The notes under the pieces: model-generated
Databases searched by the model: none
Told to the model about the DNA's origin: nothing
The model's input: only the letters and a program-made list of their open reading frames with translations
Assembly (NCBI RefSeq): GCF_014201335.1
Contig: NZ_JACHEB010000003.1
Span: 496,001-560,000, forward strand
DNA length: 64,000 nucleotides
Source: Tunturiibacter gelidiferens
GTDB lineage: Bacteria; Acidobacteriota; Terriglobia; Terriglobales; Acidobacteriaceae
Direction of reading: 5' to 3'
Shown: piece after piece, positions 10,891-18,848 of the stretch
How the letters are laid out: the number at the start of each line of letters is the position of its first letter
Numbering within the stretch: position 1 is the stretch's first letter
Translations under genes and position numbers: made by a program

Positions 10891-11050
10891 TGCTTCGCAT
10901 GGCCAAGGCTTTCCAGCTTTCGGCCACTAAGTTTCGCTGCGTTGGGGCCTCCTCTCGCAGTGTGCAACAACGCCGCATAGCGTGAGGGTGCCAGCACGGT
11001 GAGCATCAACCACCCACTGGCGGCGTATCCACGGAGGCAGGAGTAACACC

Positions 11051-11359
11051 ATGAAGAAGTTGCAATATCTGTTTATGTCGTTGGCCGCGCTGCTTTTTGC
11101 GACGCCGGCTTTTGCGCAGGGCGCTGCCGCTCCAAGCCCCGGAGCCCAGTGGGTTCCGTTGGCTGCCGGTCTTGGCATGGCGCTGGCTGCTGGTCTTTGC
11201 GGTCTCGGTCAGGGTAAGGCGACCGCGTCGGCAACCGAAGCGCTGGCGCGCAACCCGGGCGCTCGTCCTGGAATCTTTATCTTCCTGATTCTCGGCCTTG
11301 CGTTTATTGAATCGCTCGCGCTGTTTACCTTCGTCATCATCTTCTTGAAGGTTCAGTAA
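11051..11359 (+). CDS. atpE: F-type ATP synthase subunit c, with N-terminal leader
   Basis: Proteolipid of the rotating c-ring. The 102-residue protein has a signal-like leader (1-22, MKKLQYLFMSLAALL...AFA) before the usual hairpin. Inner helix: AAGLGMALAAGLCGLGQGKA. Polar loop: ARNPGARPG (the RQP loop in other species). Outer helix: FLILGLAFIESLALF. The ion-binding Glu is E87, with Q54 and S88 at the positions of Na+ ligands Q32 and S66 of Ilyobacter subunit c, all offset by exactly 22. The other ligand positions are L89 and F92 rather than Thr and Tyr. A ribosome site (AGGCAGGAG) precedes the ATG. It is the last gene of this short atp cluster and is followed by a terminator. Confidence 0.95.
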   Translation: MKKLQYLFMSLAALLFATPAFAQGAAAPSPGAQWVPLAAGLGMALAAGLCGLGQGKATASATEALARNPGARPGIFIFLILGLAFIESLALFTFVIIFLKVQ

Positions 11360-11383
11360 GCTTCTAGATTGTTGTTGGGAATG

Positions 11384-11416
11384 GCCTCCGCTTCTGCGGG
11401 GGCTTTTTCTTTTTTG
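11384..11416 (+). terminator. Intrinsic terminator after atpE
   Basis: An 8-bp stem (GCCTCCGC / GCGGGGGC, one G-T pair) with a TTCT loop is followed by TTTTTCTTTTTT. It separates the atp transcript from the convergent nuo operon. Confidence 0.9.
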
Positions 11417-11426
11417 ATTGGGTGTC

Positions 11427-11601
11427 CTGCCGGACGGCCCCGCTGCGCGCGGGGCGGTCACTTCGTGACTTGTATACCCCTTCGGCTGGGCCTCCCGCTG
11501 GTCGGCAATCATAATTCCGACCAACGGGAGGACAACTGTAGCTTGGTCCGCCGGAGCTGGTACACGCGTCACGAAGTGACCGCAGCGGGCCCGTCCGGCA
11601 G
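11427..11601. repeat. 175-bp nested inverted repeat between convergent atpE and nuoN
   Basis: Outer arms: CTGCCGGACGGCCCCGCTGC at 11427 pairs with a near-perfect complement ending at 11601. A further matching block, GTCACTTCGTGAC, pairs with its complement in the right arm, interrupted on the left side by an 8-base CGCGGGGC insertion. A separate inner hairpin is formed by CCTCCCGCTGGTCGG (11491-11505) and CCGACCAACGGGAGG (11517-11531) with an 11-base loop. No open frame of note lies inside. It starts about 10 bases after the atpE terminator and ends 7 bases before the nuoN stop. It could be a miniature mobile element or a palindromic intergenic repeat. Confidence 0.8.
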
Positions 11602-11608
11602 CAGAATG

Positions 11609-13129
11609 TTATTTCACGTCGTAATTCAGCTGGAGGTTGCAGCTGTCAGGGGAGGCAGCGCACTCCTGTCGACCTTGTTCGATCAAGGTCGAGTGGCTCG
11701 CATACTCAGCGAAAGAAACGGCCCCGCCAGGCAGGATGCCGAGAGCACCCGTCGCCACTGCGGCAAGCGCAATACCGATCGCTGCAGGGACGCTGATGCG
11801 TCGAAGCTGATTGAGGCGTGTGCTCTCGCTGCCGGGCCGGGTATAGACGGCGGCTAGCAGGCGAAGATAGTAGAAGCAGGCCACGCCACTGTTGAGCAGG
11901 CCGATGACGGCGAGCCACATGTTGCCGCCGTGGATAGCCGCGGAGAAGACGTAGAACTTGCCGAAGAATCCGCCAGTGAAGGGGATTCCGATAAGGGAGA
12001 GCAGGAAGAAGCTGAGCAGTGCGGCGAGATAGGGGCGCTTCTGGCCGAGGCCGGTGAAGTCGTCGATGGTTCGAGCGCGCTCATCGTAGCCGGCGACCTG
12101 GGTGACAACCGCGAAGGCACCGACGTTCATCGCGGCGTAGGTGGCAGTGTAGAAGCAGGCTGCGGCGATTCCGTCGAAGGGGAACGCGGTAAAGGCGACT
12201 AACAGGTAGCCGGCGTGGGCGATGCTGGAGTAGGCGAGCATGCGCTTGACGTCGCGCTGCATCAGTGCACCGAGGTTGCCGACGGTCATCGACAGGGCAG
12301 CAAGAACCCACATCAGGATCGCCCAGCGATGCTGGTAGAGAGGGAAACTAGTGAAGGTGATGCGGAGAAGCACGGCGAATGCTGCGGTTTTGGGAGCGGT
12401 CGACATGAGGCCGACAACCGGTGCTGGTGCGCCCTGGTAGACATCGGGAGTCCAGACATGGAAGGGGGCAGCCGAGACCTTAAAGCCGAGGCCGATGATA
12501 ATCAGGGCTAATGCCGTGAAGGCGAGGGCTGGAGTCGCGGTGGTTTCGAGGCCGTGGGCAATGGCGTATATGTTGGTGGAGCCGGTGGCTCCGAAGGCCA
12601 GGGCTACGCCGTAGAGGAAGAAAGCGGTAGCGAAGGAGCCCAGCAGGAAGTATTTGATGGAGGATTCGGTGCCGGTGGCCTGGCCCTTGCGGAAGCCGCA
12701 CATGATGTAGGTCGAGATGGACGAGATCTCGAGGCCAACGAAGACCATGAGGAGCTCGACCGAACAGGTCATCAGCATCATGCCGACGGCTCCGAAGAGG
12801 GTCAGGGCGAAGTACTCGCCGGCGTGGCTGGCGTTGCCTTCGAAGAAGTCCAATGAGCCGAGGAGAGTGACTAGGACGACCGACGCGATGACGAAGTGGA
12901 AGAGGACGGAAAAGGCGTCAACCTGGATCGTGCCGGAGAAGGCATGGATGGTGCCGAACTGAATCTGGTACCAGCTGGCGATGAGAGACCCGACGGCGCC
13001 GGCGATGGCAAGCCAGCCAAGAGGTTTGCGGCTGGAGCCAGGCTTCAGGCATGGCTCTGTCAGCATGACGAAGACGCCGACGAGGGTGAGGATGAGTTCG
13101 GGAAGGAGGGCCAGAACGTTGGATGACAT
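11609..13129 (-). CDS. nuoN: NADH-quinone oxidoreductase subunit N
   Basis: Antiporter-like membrane subunit of complex I. The 506-residue protein has about 14 helices and the proton-antiporter domain (GLEISSISTYIMCG..., FKVSAAPFHVWTPDVYQGAP, MLAYSSIAHAGYLL). The expected Lys in the broken helix region (FRKGQATGTESSIKYFLLGS) and the PFHxWxPDVYQGAP signature mark NuoN. It begins immediately after the nuoM stop codon and is the last gene of the operon. Its 3' end faces atpE across the nested inverted repeat, with no conventional T-rich terminator for this strand seen. Confidence 0.95.
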   Translation of the reverse strand: MSSNVLALLPELILTLVGVFVMLTEPCLKPGSSRKPLGWLAIAGAVGSLIASWYQIQFGTIHAFSGTIQVDAFSVLFHFVIASVVLVTLLGSLDFFEGNASHAGEYFALTLFGAVGMMLMTCSVELLMVFVGLEISSISTYIMCGFRKGQATGTESSIKYFLLGSFATAFFLYGVALAFGATGSTNIYAIAHGLETTATPALAFTALALIIIGLGFKVSAAPFHVWTPDVYQGAPAPVVGLMSTAPKTAAFAVLLRITFTSFPLYQHRWAILMWVLAALSMTVGNLGALMQRDVKRMLAYSSIAHAGYLLVAFTAFPFDGIAAACFYTATYAAMNVGAFAVVTQVAGYDERARTIDDFTGLGQKRPYLAALLSFFLLSLIGIPFTGGFFGKFYVFSAAIHGGNMWLAVIGLLNSGVACFYYLRLLAAVYTRPGSESTRLNQLRRISVPAAIGIALAAVATGALGILPGGAVSFAEYASHSTLIEQGRQECAASPDSCNLQLNYDVK

Positions 13130-14701
13130 TTACTTCGTGGCCTCCTGGGCGGCGGGTATCTGCGGCTGGGCATCAGTCGGGCTCAAGGAAGCGGCAGGCT
13201 CAACGGGCTGGGGATCCTGCGCGAGGTAGGTTCCGGCCGTGTCGATGGCTCGTAGCCAATAAGGGGATGCGACGCCCATGGCCAGCATAACTGCGATGAG
13301 GGGCCAGAGAGCGAGATGCTCGCGCCCGGTGACGTCGGGGACTGGGACATCTGCGGTGTTCTCATTCAGGTCGCCATAGAAGACACGCTGAATCATCCAG
13401 AGCATGTAAGAGGCGGTCAGGATGACGCCGGTGGTGCCGAGAACCGTCCAGCCGATGTGGTGGGTGACGGTTGACTGCATGGCGCCGGTGAGGACGAGAA
13501 ATTCGCCGATGAAGCCGTTGAGCATGGGAAGGCCGATGACGGACAGGGTGGTAATCACGAAGAGAGTCACCATCCAGGGAAGCTTTGCTGCGAGACCTCC
13601 GTAGTCGCGCATGTCGTAGGTGCCGTAGCGCTCGAAGAGGATGCCGAGCAGAATGAAGAAGGCTCCAGCTCCGATGCCTTCGTTGAGAGTGGCGTAGATG
13701 CCGCCGTCCAGACCTGCGATGGTGAAGGTGAAGATGCCCAGAACAACAACGCTGACGTGTCCGAGTGCTCCATAGGCGGCGAGTTGCTTGAGGTCTTTTT
13801 GGACAAGAGCGATGAGCGCGCCATAGACGATGCCGATGGCTCCGAGGGCAATCATGAGCGGGGCGATGTGGCGGGACTGCTCGGGGAAGATGCCGAAGGA
13901 GAAGCGCAGGATGGAGTAGAGTCCAAGCTTGCCGACCAACACCATAACGGCGGCGGTGGGGGCTTCGGAGATGGCGTCCGTGAGCCAGCCGTGGAGAGGG
14001 AAGACAGGAACTTTGACGGCGAAGGCGATCAGGAAGGAGAGAGAGGCGAGCCACAGGGCAGCTTCATTGCCGGAGATGTTGTGCGTGGCGGCAAGCTGGG
14101 CGAGCTCAGGGAACTGAAAGGTGCCGGTGCGCGCGTACAGCCAGAGCATGCCTACCAGCAGGATGGCTGAAGGGATGAAGGCGTAGAGGAAGTACTTGAT
14201 AGCGGCTCGGCGGCGATTGGCAGTGCGGCCAAAGGTGGCGATGAGCAGAGCCATCGGGACCAGCGAGAGTTCCCAGAAGGCGTAGTAGAGGAAGAGGTCG
14301 AGCGAGACGAAGATGCCGAGCATCGCGACCTGTTGTAGGAGGAAGAGGGTGTAGAAGAGCTTTTTGCGGTCGCCGATGGTGTTCCATGAGACGAGGACGC
14401 CTAGTGGGGCGAGGAAGCCGGTGAGAACGATGAGCCACATGGAGAGGCCATCGACGCCGAGGTGATAACGGATGGCGGGGGAGCTGATCCACGCGGAGTT
14501 CTGCTCGAACTGGAAGGTGCCTGGGGCGGCTGAGTAGTCGAAGTACGCGGGCAGGTGCAGGGTGCAGAGAAAGGTGATCAGGGTGACGGCGAGAGCACCC
14601 CATTGCATCAACCTGCCTTTGTCTGGCAGCAAGGCCAGCAGTACCGCGCCCGCGAGCGGGACGAAGGTGATGATGGTCAGGATGGTGTGGTCGATATTCA
14701 T
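13130..14701 (-). CDS. nuoM: NADH-quinone oxidoreductase subunit M
   Basis: Second antiporter-like proton channel of complex I. Starting at ATG 14701 (MNIDHTILT) it has 523 residues and about 14 helices. The start was chosen because AAAGGAACCG precedes this codon; a 26-codon open extension upstream (rich in polar residues) is unlikely. Key regions: YYAFWELSLVPMALLIATFG with the conserved Glu, FAVKVPVFPLHGWLTDAISEAPTA with the conserved Lys/His, and a discontinuous helix region around LVQKDLKQLAAYGALGHVSVV. The last 45 residues after helix 14 are an Ala/Pro/Gln-rich tail not usual in NuoM. Its stop codon abuts the nuoN ATG. Confidence 0.95.
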   Translation of the reverse strand: MNIDHTILTIITFVPLAGAVLLALLPDKGRLMQWGALAVTLITFLCTLHLPAYFDYSAAPGTFQFEQNSAWISSPAIRYHLGVDGLSMWLIVLTGFLAPLGVLVSWNTIGDRKKLFYTLFLLQQVAMLGIFVSLDLFLYYAFWELSLVPMALLIATFGRTANRRRAAIKYFLYAFIPSAILLVGMLWLYARTGTFQFPELAQLAATHNISGNEAALWLASLSFLIAFAVKVPVFPLHGWLTDAISEAPTAAVMVLVGKLGLYSILRFSFGIFPEQSRHIAPLMIALGAIGIVYGALIALVQKDLKQLAAYGALGHVSVVVLGIFTFTIAGLDGGIYATLNEGIGAGAFFILLGILFERYGTYDMRDYGGLAAKLPWMVTLFVITTLSVIGLPMLNGFIGEFLVLTGAMQSTVTHHIGWTVLGTTGVILTASYMLWMIQRVFYGDLNENTADVPVPDVTGREHLALWPLIAVMLAMGVASPYWLRAIDTAGTYLAQDPQPVEPAASLSPTDAQPQIPAAQEATK

Positions 14702-14753
14702 CGGTTCCTTTAGGTGTTGCAAAAGCAAAATGCCGAATGAAGCGGGTCCTTCT

Positions 14754-16778
14754 TTAGTGCATCCAGATGGAACGGCCAAAGATCATGACGAGCAGGACGG
14801 CGGCTGCTCCAAGTGCGAGCCAGCCAGCGTAAGAGCGAATGTTTCCGGACTGAACGCGGCGAACGAGAGAGCTTAAGCCTCGAGTGGTTGCGCCGGCGGC
14901 TGAGCCTGAGCCGTTGATGATGCCGCCGTCGACGAGACCGCCGAGGAAGAGGCGGCTGAACATGAGCAGCGGTGTGATGACGAGGGCGCTATAAACTTCG
15001 TCGATGTAGAACTTGTTGAGGACGAAGTTGTAGAGGGCTGGAGCGCGCCTGGCGATAGCTGCGGCGGTGCCGGGCTTCTTGTAGTAGAAAACGAATGCAA
15101 AGAAGAAGCCGATGGCTACGACGAGAACTGAGACCGCAGCGAGTCCCAGCTCGGAGCCTGGGCTTGTGGTTGCGGCTTCGACAACTGTGCCGGTGCTGAA
15201 GACGGGCTGGAGGAAGTGTTCGATCTCGTTATGGCCTCCCATCGCGGCGGGAATTCCTACCCACCCGCCGATGATCGACAACAGAGCGAGGATGGCGAGA
15301 GGTACGGTCATGATCGCGGGCGATTCGTGAACGCCGTGGGTGTGGTTGTCTTCGTGGTCGGCGACAATGACGGTGTGGGAGTCGGAGTGTGTGTGAACAG
15401 CTGCTCCGTGGGCGTGGAGATCGGTGTGTTCCTCAAAGTGCTCGGGTCCGAAGAAGGTTTTGAACCACAGACGGAACATATAGAACGCAGTCATACCGGC
15501 TGTTACGAGGCCCACGAACCAGAGCAGCTTGCCGATAGGGTTGGTTGAGACAAAAGCTTGATAGAGGATCTCGTCTTTAGAGAAGAAGCCGGCAAGCGGC
15601 GGGATGCCTGAGATGGCGAAGACGCCCATCGTCATGGTCCAGAACGTTACGGGGATGCGCTTGCGGAGGCCGCCCATCTTGCGCATATCCTGCTCGCCTG
15701 AGAGAGCGTGGATGACGGAACCAGCAGAGAGAAAGAGCAGTGCCTTGAAGAAAGCGTGAGTGAGGAGGTGGAAGATGCCTGCGGTGTAGGCTCCGACTCC
15801 GCAGGCCAGGAACATGTAGCCGAGCTGCGAGACGGTGGAGTAGGCGAGAACACGCTTGATGTCGTGCTGCACCATCCCGATGCAGGCGGCGAAGATGGCT
15901 GTTGCGGCTCCGATGATAGCGACGACGCCGAGAGCGTAGGGGCTGCGGTCGAAGAGGACGTGGCAGCGGGCGACCATATAGATGCCGGCCGTGACCATCG
16001 TTGCCGCATGAATGAGGGCGGAGACGGGAGTGGGGCCTTCCATTGCATCGGGAAGCCAGACGTAGAGCGGGATCTGCGCGGATTTGCCGGTTGCGCCGAG
16101 TACCAGAAGGAGGGCGATGGCAGTGATAACACCGCCATTCCAGTCGGGATTGACGCTGATGGCCTGGAAGACGTGGGTGAAGTCCAGAGAGCCGAACTCA
16201 CGAACGATGAGGAACATCGCCAGCAGGAATCCAAAGTCGCCAATGCGGTTGACGATGAAGGCTTTCTTTCCGGCGTTGGCGGCGGAGTCCTTCGTGAAGT
16301 AGAAGCCAACGAGCAGGTACGACGCAAGGCCGACACCCTCCCAACCGACGAAAAGGAGGAGGAAGCTTTCGGCGAGGACCAGGACCAGCATGAAGAACAT
16401 GAAGAGGTTGAGGTAGGCGAAGAAGCGCCAGTAACCCTCTTCGTGGGCCATGTAGCCGGCAGCGTACATGTGGATGAGGAAGCCTACTCCAGTGACGACA
16501 CCGAGCATAATGAGGGTGAGGTGATCGACGGTGAAGGCGAAGTCGATTTGTAGGCCGGTGATTGCGATCCATGGTTTGCTGACGACACGGAGGACTTCGG
16601 GGGCGCCATCGGCCTTCATGGTGATCCAAAGCCAGGCGACGAGGATGGCGGGAATCGCAGTGCAGATGAGGGCTACGGCGGTAACAAGCGAGCGCGGAAA
16701 CTTACGGCCAATGGTTCCGTTGATTAAGAATCCAACGAAGGGGACGATCGGGATGAGCCAGAGGTAGTCAGAAGGCAT
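14754..16778 (-). CDS. nuoL: NADH-quinone oxidoreductase subunit L, with His-rich loop
   Basis: Distal antiporter-like subunit of complex I, with the long lateral helix. Starting at ATG 16778 (MPSDYLWLIP) it has 674 residues. The 51-codon open extension upstream runs into nuoK out of frame and is rejected. Conserved parts: LLLFVGWEGVGLASYLLVGFYF, SAQIPLYVWLPDAMEGPTPV and MVQHDIKRVLAYSTVSQLGY. A loop at about residues 443-483, after FKTFFGPEHFEE, carries 11 histidines in about 41 residues (HAHGAAVHTHSDSH and DHEDNHTHGVHES), which is more than the usual few. It sits five bases downstream of nuoK. Confidence 0.95.
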   Translation of the reverse strand: MPSDYLWLIPIVPFVGFLINGTIGRKFPRSLVTAVALICTAIPAILVAWLWITMKADGAPEVLRVVSKPWIAITGLQIDFAFTVDHLTLIMLGVVTGVGFLIHMYAAGYMAHEEGYWRFFAYLNLFMFFMLVLVLAESFLLLFVGWEGVGLASYLLVGFYFTKDSAANAGKKAFIVNRIGDFGFLLAMFLIVREFGSLDFTHVFQAISVNPDWNGGVITAIALLLVLGATGKSAQIPLYVWLPDAMEGPTPVSALIHAATMVTAGIYMVARCHVLFDRSPYALGVVAIIGAATAIFAACIGMVQHDIKRVLAYSTVSQLGYMFLACGVGAYTAGIFHLLTHAFFKALLFLSAGSVIHALSGEQDMRKMGGLRKRIPVTFWTMTMGVFAISGIPPLAGFFSKDEILYQAFVSTNPIGKLLWFVGLVTAGMTAFYMFRLWFKTFFGPEHFEEHTDLHAHGAAVHTHSDSHTVIVADHEDNHTHGVHESPAIMTVPLAILALLSIIGGWVGIPAAMGGHNEIEHFLQPVFSTGTVVEAATTSPGSELGLAAVSVLVVAIGFFFAFVFYYKKPGTAAAIARRAPALYNFVLNKFYIDEVYSALVITPLLMFSRLFLGGLVDGGIINGSGSAAGATTRGLSSLVRRVQSGNIRSYAGWLALGAAAVLLVMIFGRSIWMH

Positions 16779-16783
16779 AGAGG

Positions 16784-17107
16784 TCACGATTTCATCAGGT
16801 CGATCTGATCGACGTTCAGTGTCTGGCGGGTGCGGAAGATGGCGATGATGATGGCGAGGCCGACGGCAGCCTCGGCTGCAGCGACCACCATCACGAAGAA
16901 GACGAAGATTTGGCCGGAGACCTGGTGCCACATGTGCGCGAACGCAACGAAGGTGAGGTTGACGGCGTTCAGCATGAGCTCAATCGACATGAAGATGGTG
17001 ATGAGGTTGCGCTTGATGAGGAAGGCGGCGACGCCGACGGAGAAGAGCGCGGCAGCGAGGATAAGGTAGGCGGCGATGGGGACTTGCGCGGCTGCAAAAG
17101 AGTTCAT
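16784..17107 (-). CDS. nuoK: NADH-quinone oxidoreductase subunit K
   Basis: Small three-helix membrane subunit of complex I that contributes to the E-channel and proton path. At 107 residues it is close to the usual 100. The two membrane Glu residues essential in NuoK are visible: IFMSIELMLNAVNL (helix 2) and VVAAAEAAVGLAI (helix 3). The start MNSFAAAQVP gives a short periplasmic head. It follows nuoJ by five bases and precedes nuoL by five, tightly packed within the operon. Confidence 0.95.
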   Translation of the reverse strand: MNSFAAAQVPIAAYLILAAALFSVGVAAFLIKRNLITIFMSIELMLNAVNLTFVAFAHMWHQVSGQIFVFFVMVVAAAEAAVGLAIIIAIFRTRQTLNVDQIDLMKS

Positions 17108-17112
17108 GGCGG

Positions 17113-17619
17113 CTACTGCTCCTTTCGCGCGAGCACGACGGCTCCGAGAATGGCGACCAGGATCAGGATGGAAGTGACTTCGAAGGGGAGAAGAAGCTTG
17201 GTGAAGAGCAGGGTGCTGATCTCGGCGATGTTGCTGGTGACGTGGTTCAGATAGCCGCCGATGTTTGAGGAGCCGAGGGCGTGGCGCTCTGAGAGGAAGA
17301 CGAAGCTGAGCAGGCAGAAGATCGCGGCGGCGCCTGGGAAGCCGACAATGTAGGCCGCGCGGCTGCCGTGGGTGCGTTCTTCTTCGCCGGCGTTGAGCAG
17401 CATGATGACGAAGACGAAGAAGACCATGATGGCGCCGGAGTAGACGATGACCTGTGAGGCGGCGAGAAACTCGGCTCCGAGCGACCAGTAGAGGACGGCG
17501 AGCGACATCATGACGACGACCAGCGAGAGAGCGCTGTTGATGGGGTGACGCTGCAGAAGGAGATTGATTGCTCCTGCTGCGGCCAGCCCGCCAAAGATGA
17601 GGAAGAGTGCCAGTTGCAT
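17113..17619 (-). CDS. nuoJ: NADH-quinone oxidoreductase subunit J
   Basis: Five-helix membrane subunit of complex I. The 168-residue protein shows the typical NuoJ pattern: LFLIFGGLAAAGAINLLLQRHPINSAL, VVVMMSLAVLYWSLGAEFLAASQVIVYSGAIMVFFVFVIMLLN. The conserved helix 3 Tyr is in VIVYSGAI. A ribosome site (AAAAGGAAT) precedes the start, and the last helix ends with a short basic tail. A 117-base gap separates it from nuoH; in most operons nuoI lies exactly there, but here the gap has no coding potential. Confidence 0.95.
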   Translation of the reverse strand: MQLALFLIFGGLAAAGAINLLLQRHPINSALSLVVVMMSLAVLYWSLGAEFLAASQVIVYSGAIMVFFVFVIMLLNAGEEERTHGSRAAYIVGFPGAAAIFCLLSFVFLSERHALGSSNIGGYLNHVTSNIAEISTLLFTKLLLPFEVTSILILVAILGAVVLARKEQ

Positions 17620-17736
17620 GATGTTCCGCGATTCCTTTTTGGATCTCTTGAATCGTTTGAGACGCTTGAAACGGAGCAGACAGCGTTAGGGGCTATCTGC
17701 TGATTGTAAAACAGCTTGTTGCTACCTTCGGTGAAG

Positions 17737-18798
17737 CTAACTGCGTAAAGCCATGACCAGGCTGGTGACGACGATATTGGCCATGGCGAGCGGCAGGAGA
17801 AACTTCCAGCCGAAGCTCATGAGCTGGTCATAACGGAAGCGAGGCAGCGTGCCGCGCACCCAAATATAGAGCAAAAGAAAAAACAGAACCTTGGCGATGA
17901 ACCAGAGTATGGGAAAGACTGCGGTCAGAAATGGGCCGCCGAAGTTGTCGGGGAGGAGATGACCGAGAGGACTGGAGGCGCCGCCGAAGAAGAGCAGGCT
18001 CGCCACACAGGCGACGGTGATCATGTTGGCGTACTCAGCCATGAAAAACATGGCGAACTTCATGGAACTGTATTCGGTGTGATAGCCGGCGACGAGTTCG
18101 GATTCAGCTTCGGGAAGGTCGAAGGGAGCGCGGTTGGTTTCGGCGTACGCAGCCATGAGGTAGATAAAAAACGCGACGAACTGGAAGCCACCGAAGACAT
18201 TCCAGCTGAGCATGCCGTGGGCACTTTGGCTGTTGACGATGTCACGCAGGCTGAGAGATTGGGCGCGGAGGACCACGCCGACCAATGAAAGTCCGAGGGC
18301 AAGCTCGTAGCTGATCATCTGCGAGGTGGCGCGGAGGCTGCCGAGAAGCGCGAATTTGTTATTCGACGACCATCCGGAGAGCGCGATTCCATAGACGCCG
18401 ATGGATGTGATGCCGAGGATCACCAACAGGCCGATGTTGAGATCGGCAATTTGAAAGATATCGACTCCCGCGACGTGCGTGACCTGACCGAAAGGCACTA
18501 CGGAGATGGAGATGAGCGAACAGGCCAGCGCGATGATGGGAGCGATGATGAAGAGAGGACGCTCGGCTGCGATTGGCAGGAGATCTTCCTTGAGGAAAAG
18601 TTTGATGCCGTCTGCCATCGGTTGCATCAGGCCGAAGGGCCCGACGCGGGAGGGTCCCCAGCGGTTCTGGATGCGGCCCAAAAACTTTCGCTCCAGCAGG
18701 ACTGTATAGGCGACCGCCATCAAAGTGAGGACGAGCACCACCACAACCTTGAGGATGCTGAGCAGCAGAAATGTCTGAAATGGGCTGAGGTGGCTCAC
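17737..18798 (-). CDS. nuoH: NADH-quinone oxidoreductase subunit H
   Basis: Membrane subunit that contacts the hydrophilic arm and forms the quinone site of complex I. The 353-residue protein has about eight helices. Signatures: ERKFLGRIQNRWGPSRVGPFG followed by LMQPMADGIKLFLKED, then YAETNRAPFDLPEAESELVA (a classic NuoH motif with conserved acidic residues), and RGTLPRFRYDQLMSFGWK near the end. The start (MSHLSPFQ) lies 50 bases downstream of the nuoG stop. NuoI, its usual next neighbour and partner in the quinone-site region, is not encoded downstream. Confidence 0.96.
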   Translation of the reverse strand: MSHLSPFQTFLLLSILKVVVVLVLTLMAVAYTVLLERKFLGRIQNRWGPSRVGPFGLMQPMADGIKLFLKEDLLPIAAERPLFIIAPIIALACSLISISVVPFGQVTHVAGVDIFQIADLNIGLLVILGITSIGVYGIALSGWSSNNKFALLGSLRATSQMISYELALGLSLVGVVLRAQSLSLRDIVNSQSAHGMLSWNVFGGFQFVAFFIYLMAAYAETNRAPFDLPEAESELVAGYHTEYSSMKFAMFFMAEYANMITVACVASLLFFGGASSPLGHLLPDNFGGPFLTAVFPILWFIAKVLFFLLLYIWVRGTLPRFRYDQLMSFGWKFLLPLAMANIVVTSLVMALRS

Positions 18799-18848
18799 GG
18801 CGGTCGGTTGGGCTCCTATAGTTGTGTGCGTCTGCTAGTTTAGTGTTT

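Noticed and set aside
15708..16553. 281-codon + strand open frame
   Set aside because: It lies antisense to nuoL, is extremely acidic without domain features and arises from the G+C bias of the real gene.
16779..16931. 51-codon N-terminal extension of nuoL
   Set aside because: Arg/His-rich read-through of the nuoK region out of frame; ATG 16778 begins a typical first helix.
17620..17736. Possible remnant of nuoI between nuoH and nuoJ
   Set aside because: No open frame with CxxCxxCxxxCP motifs on either strand; only a weak hairpin.
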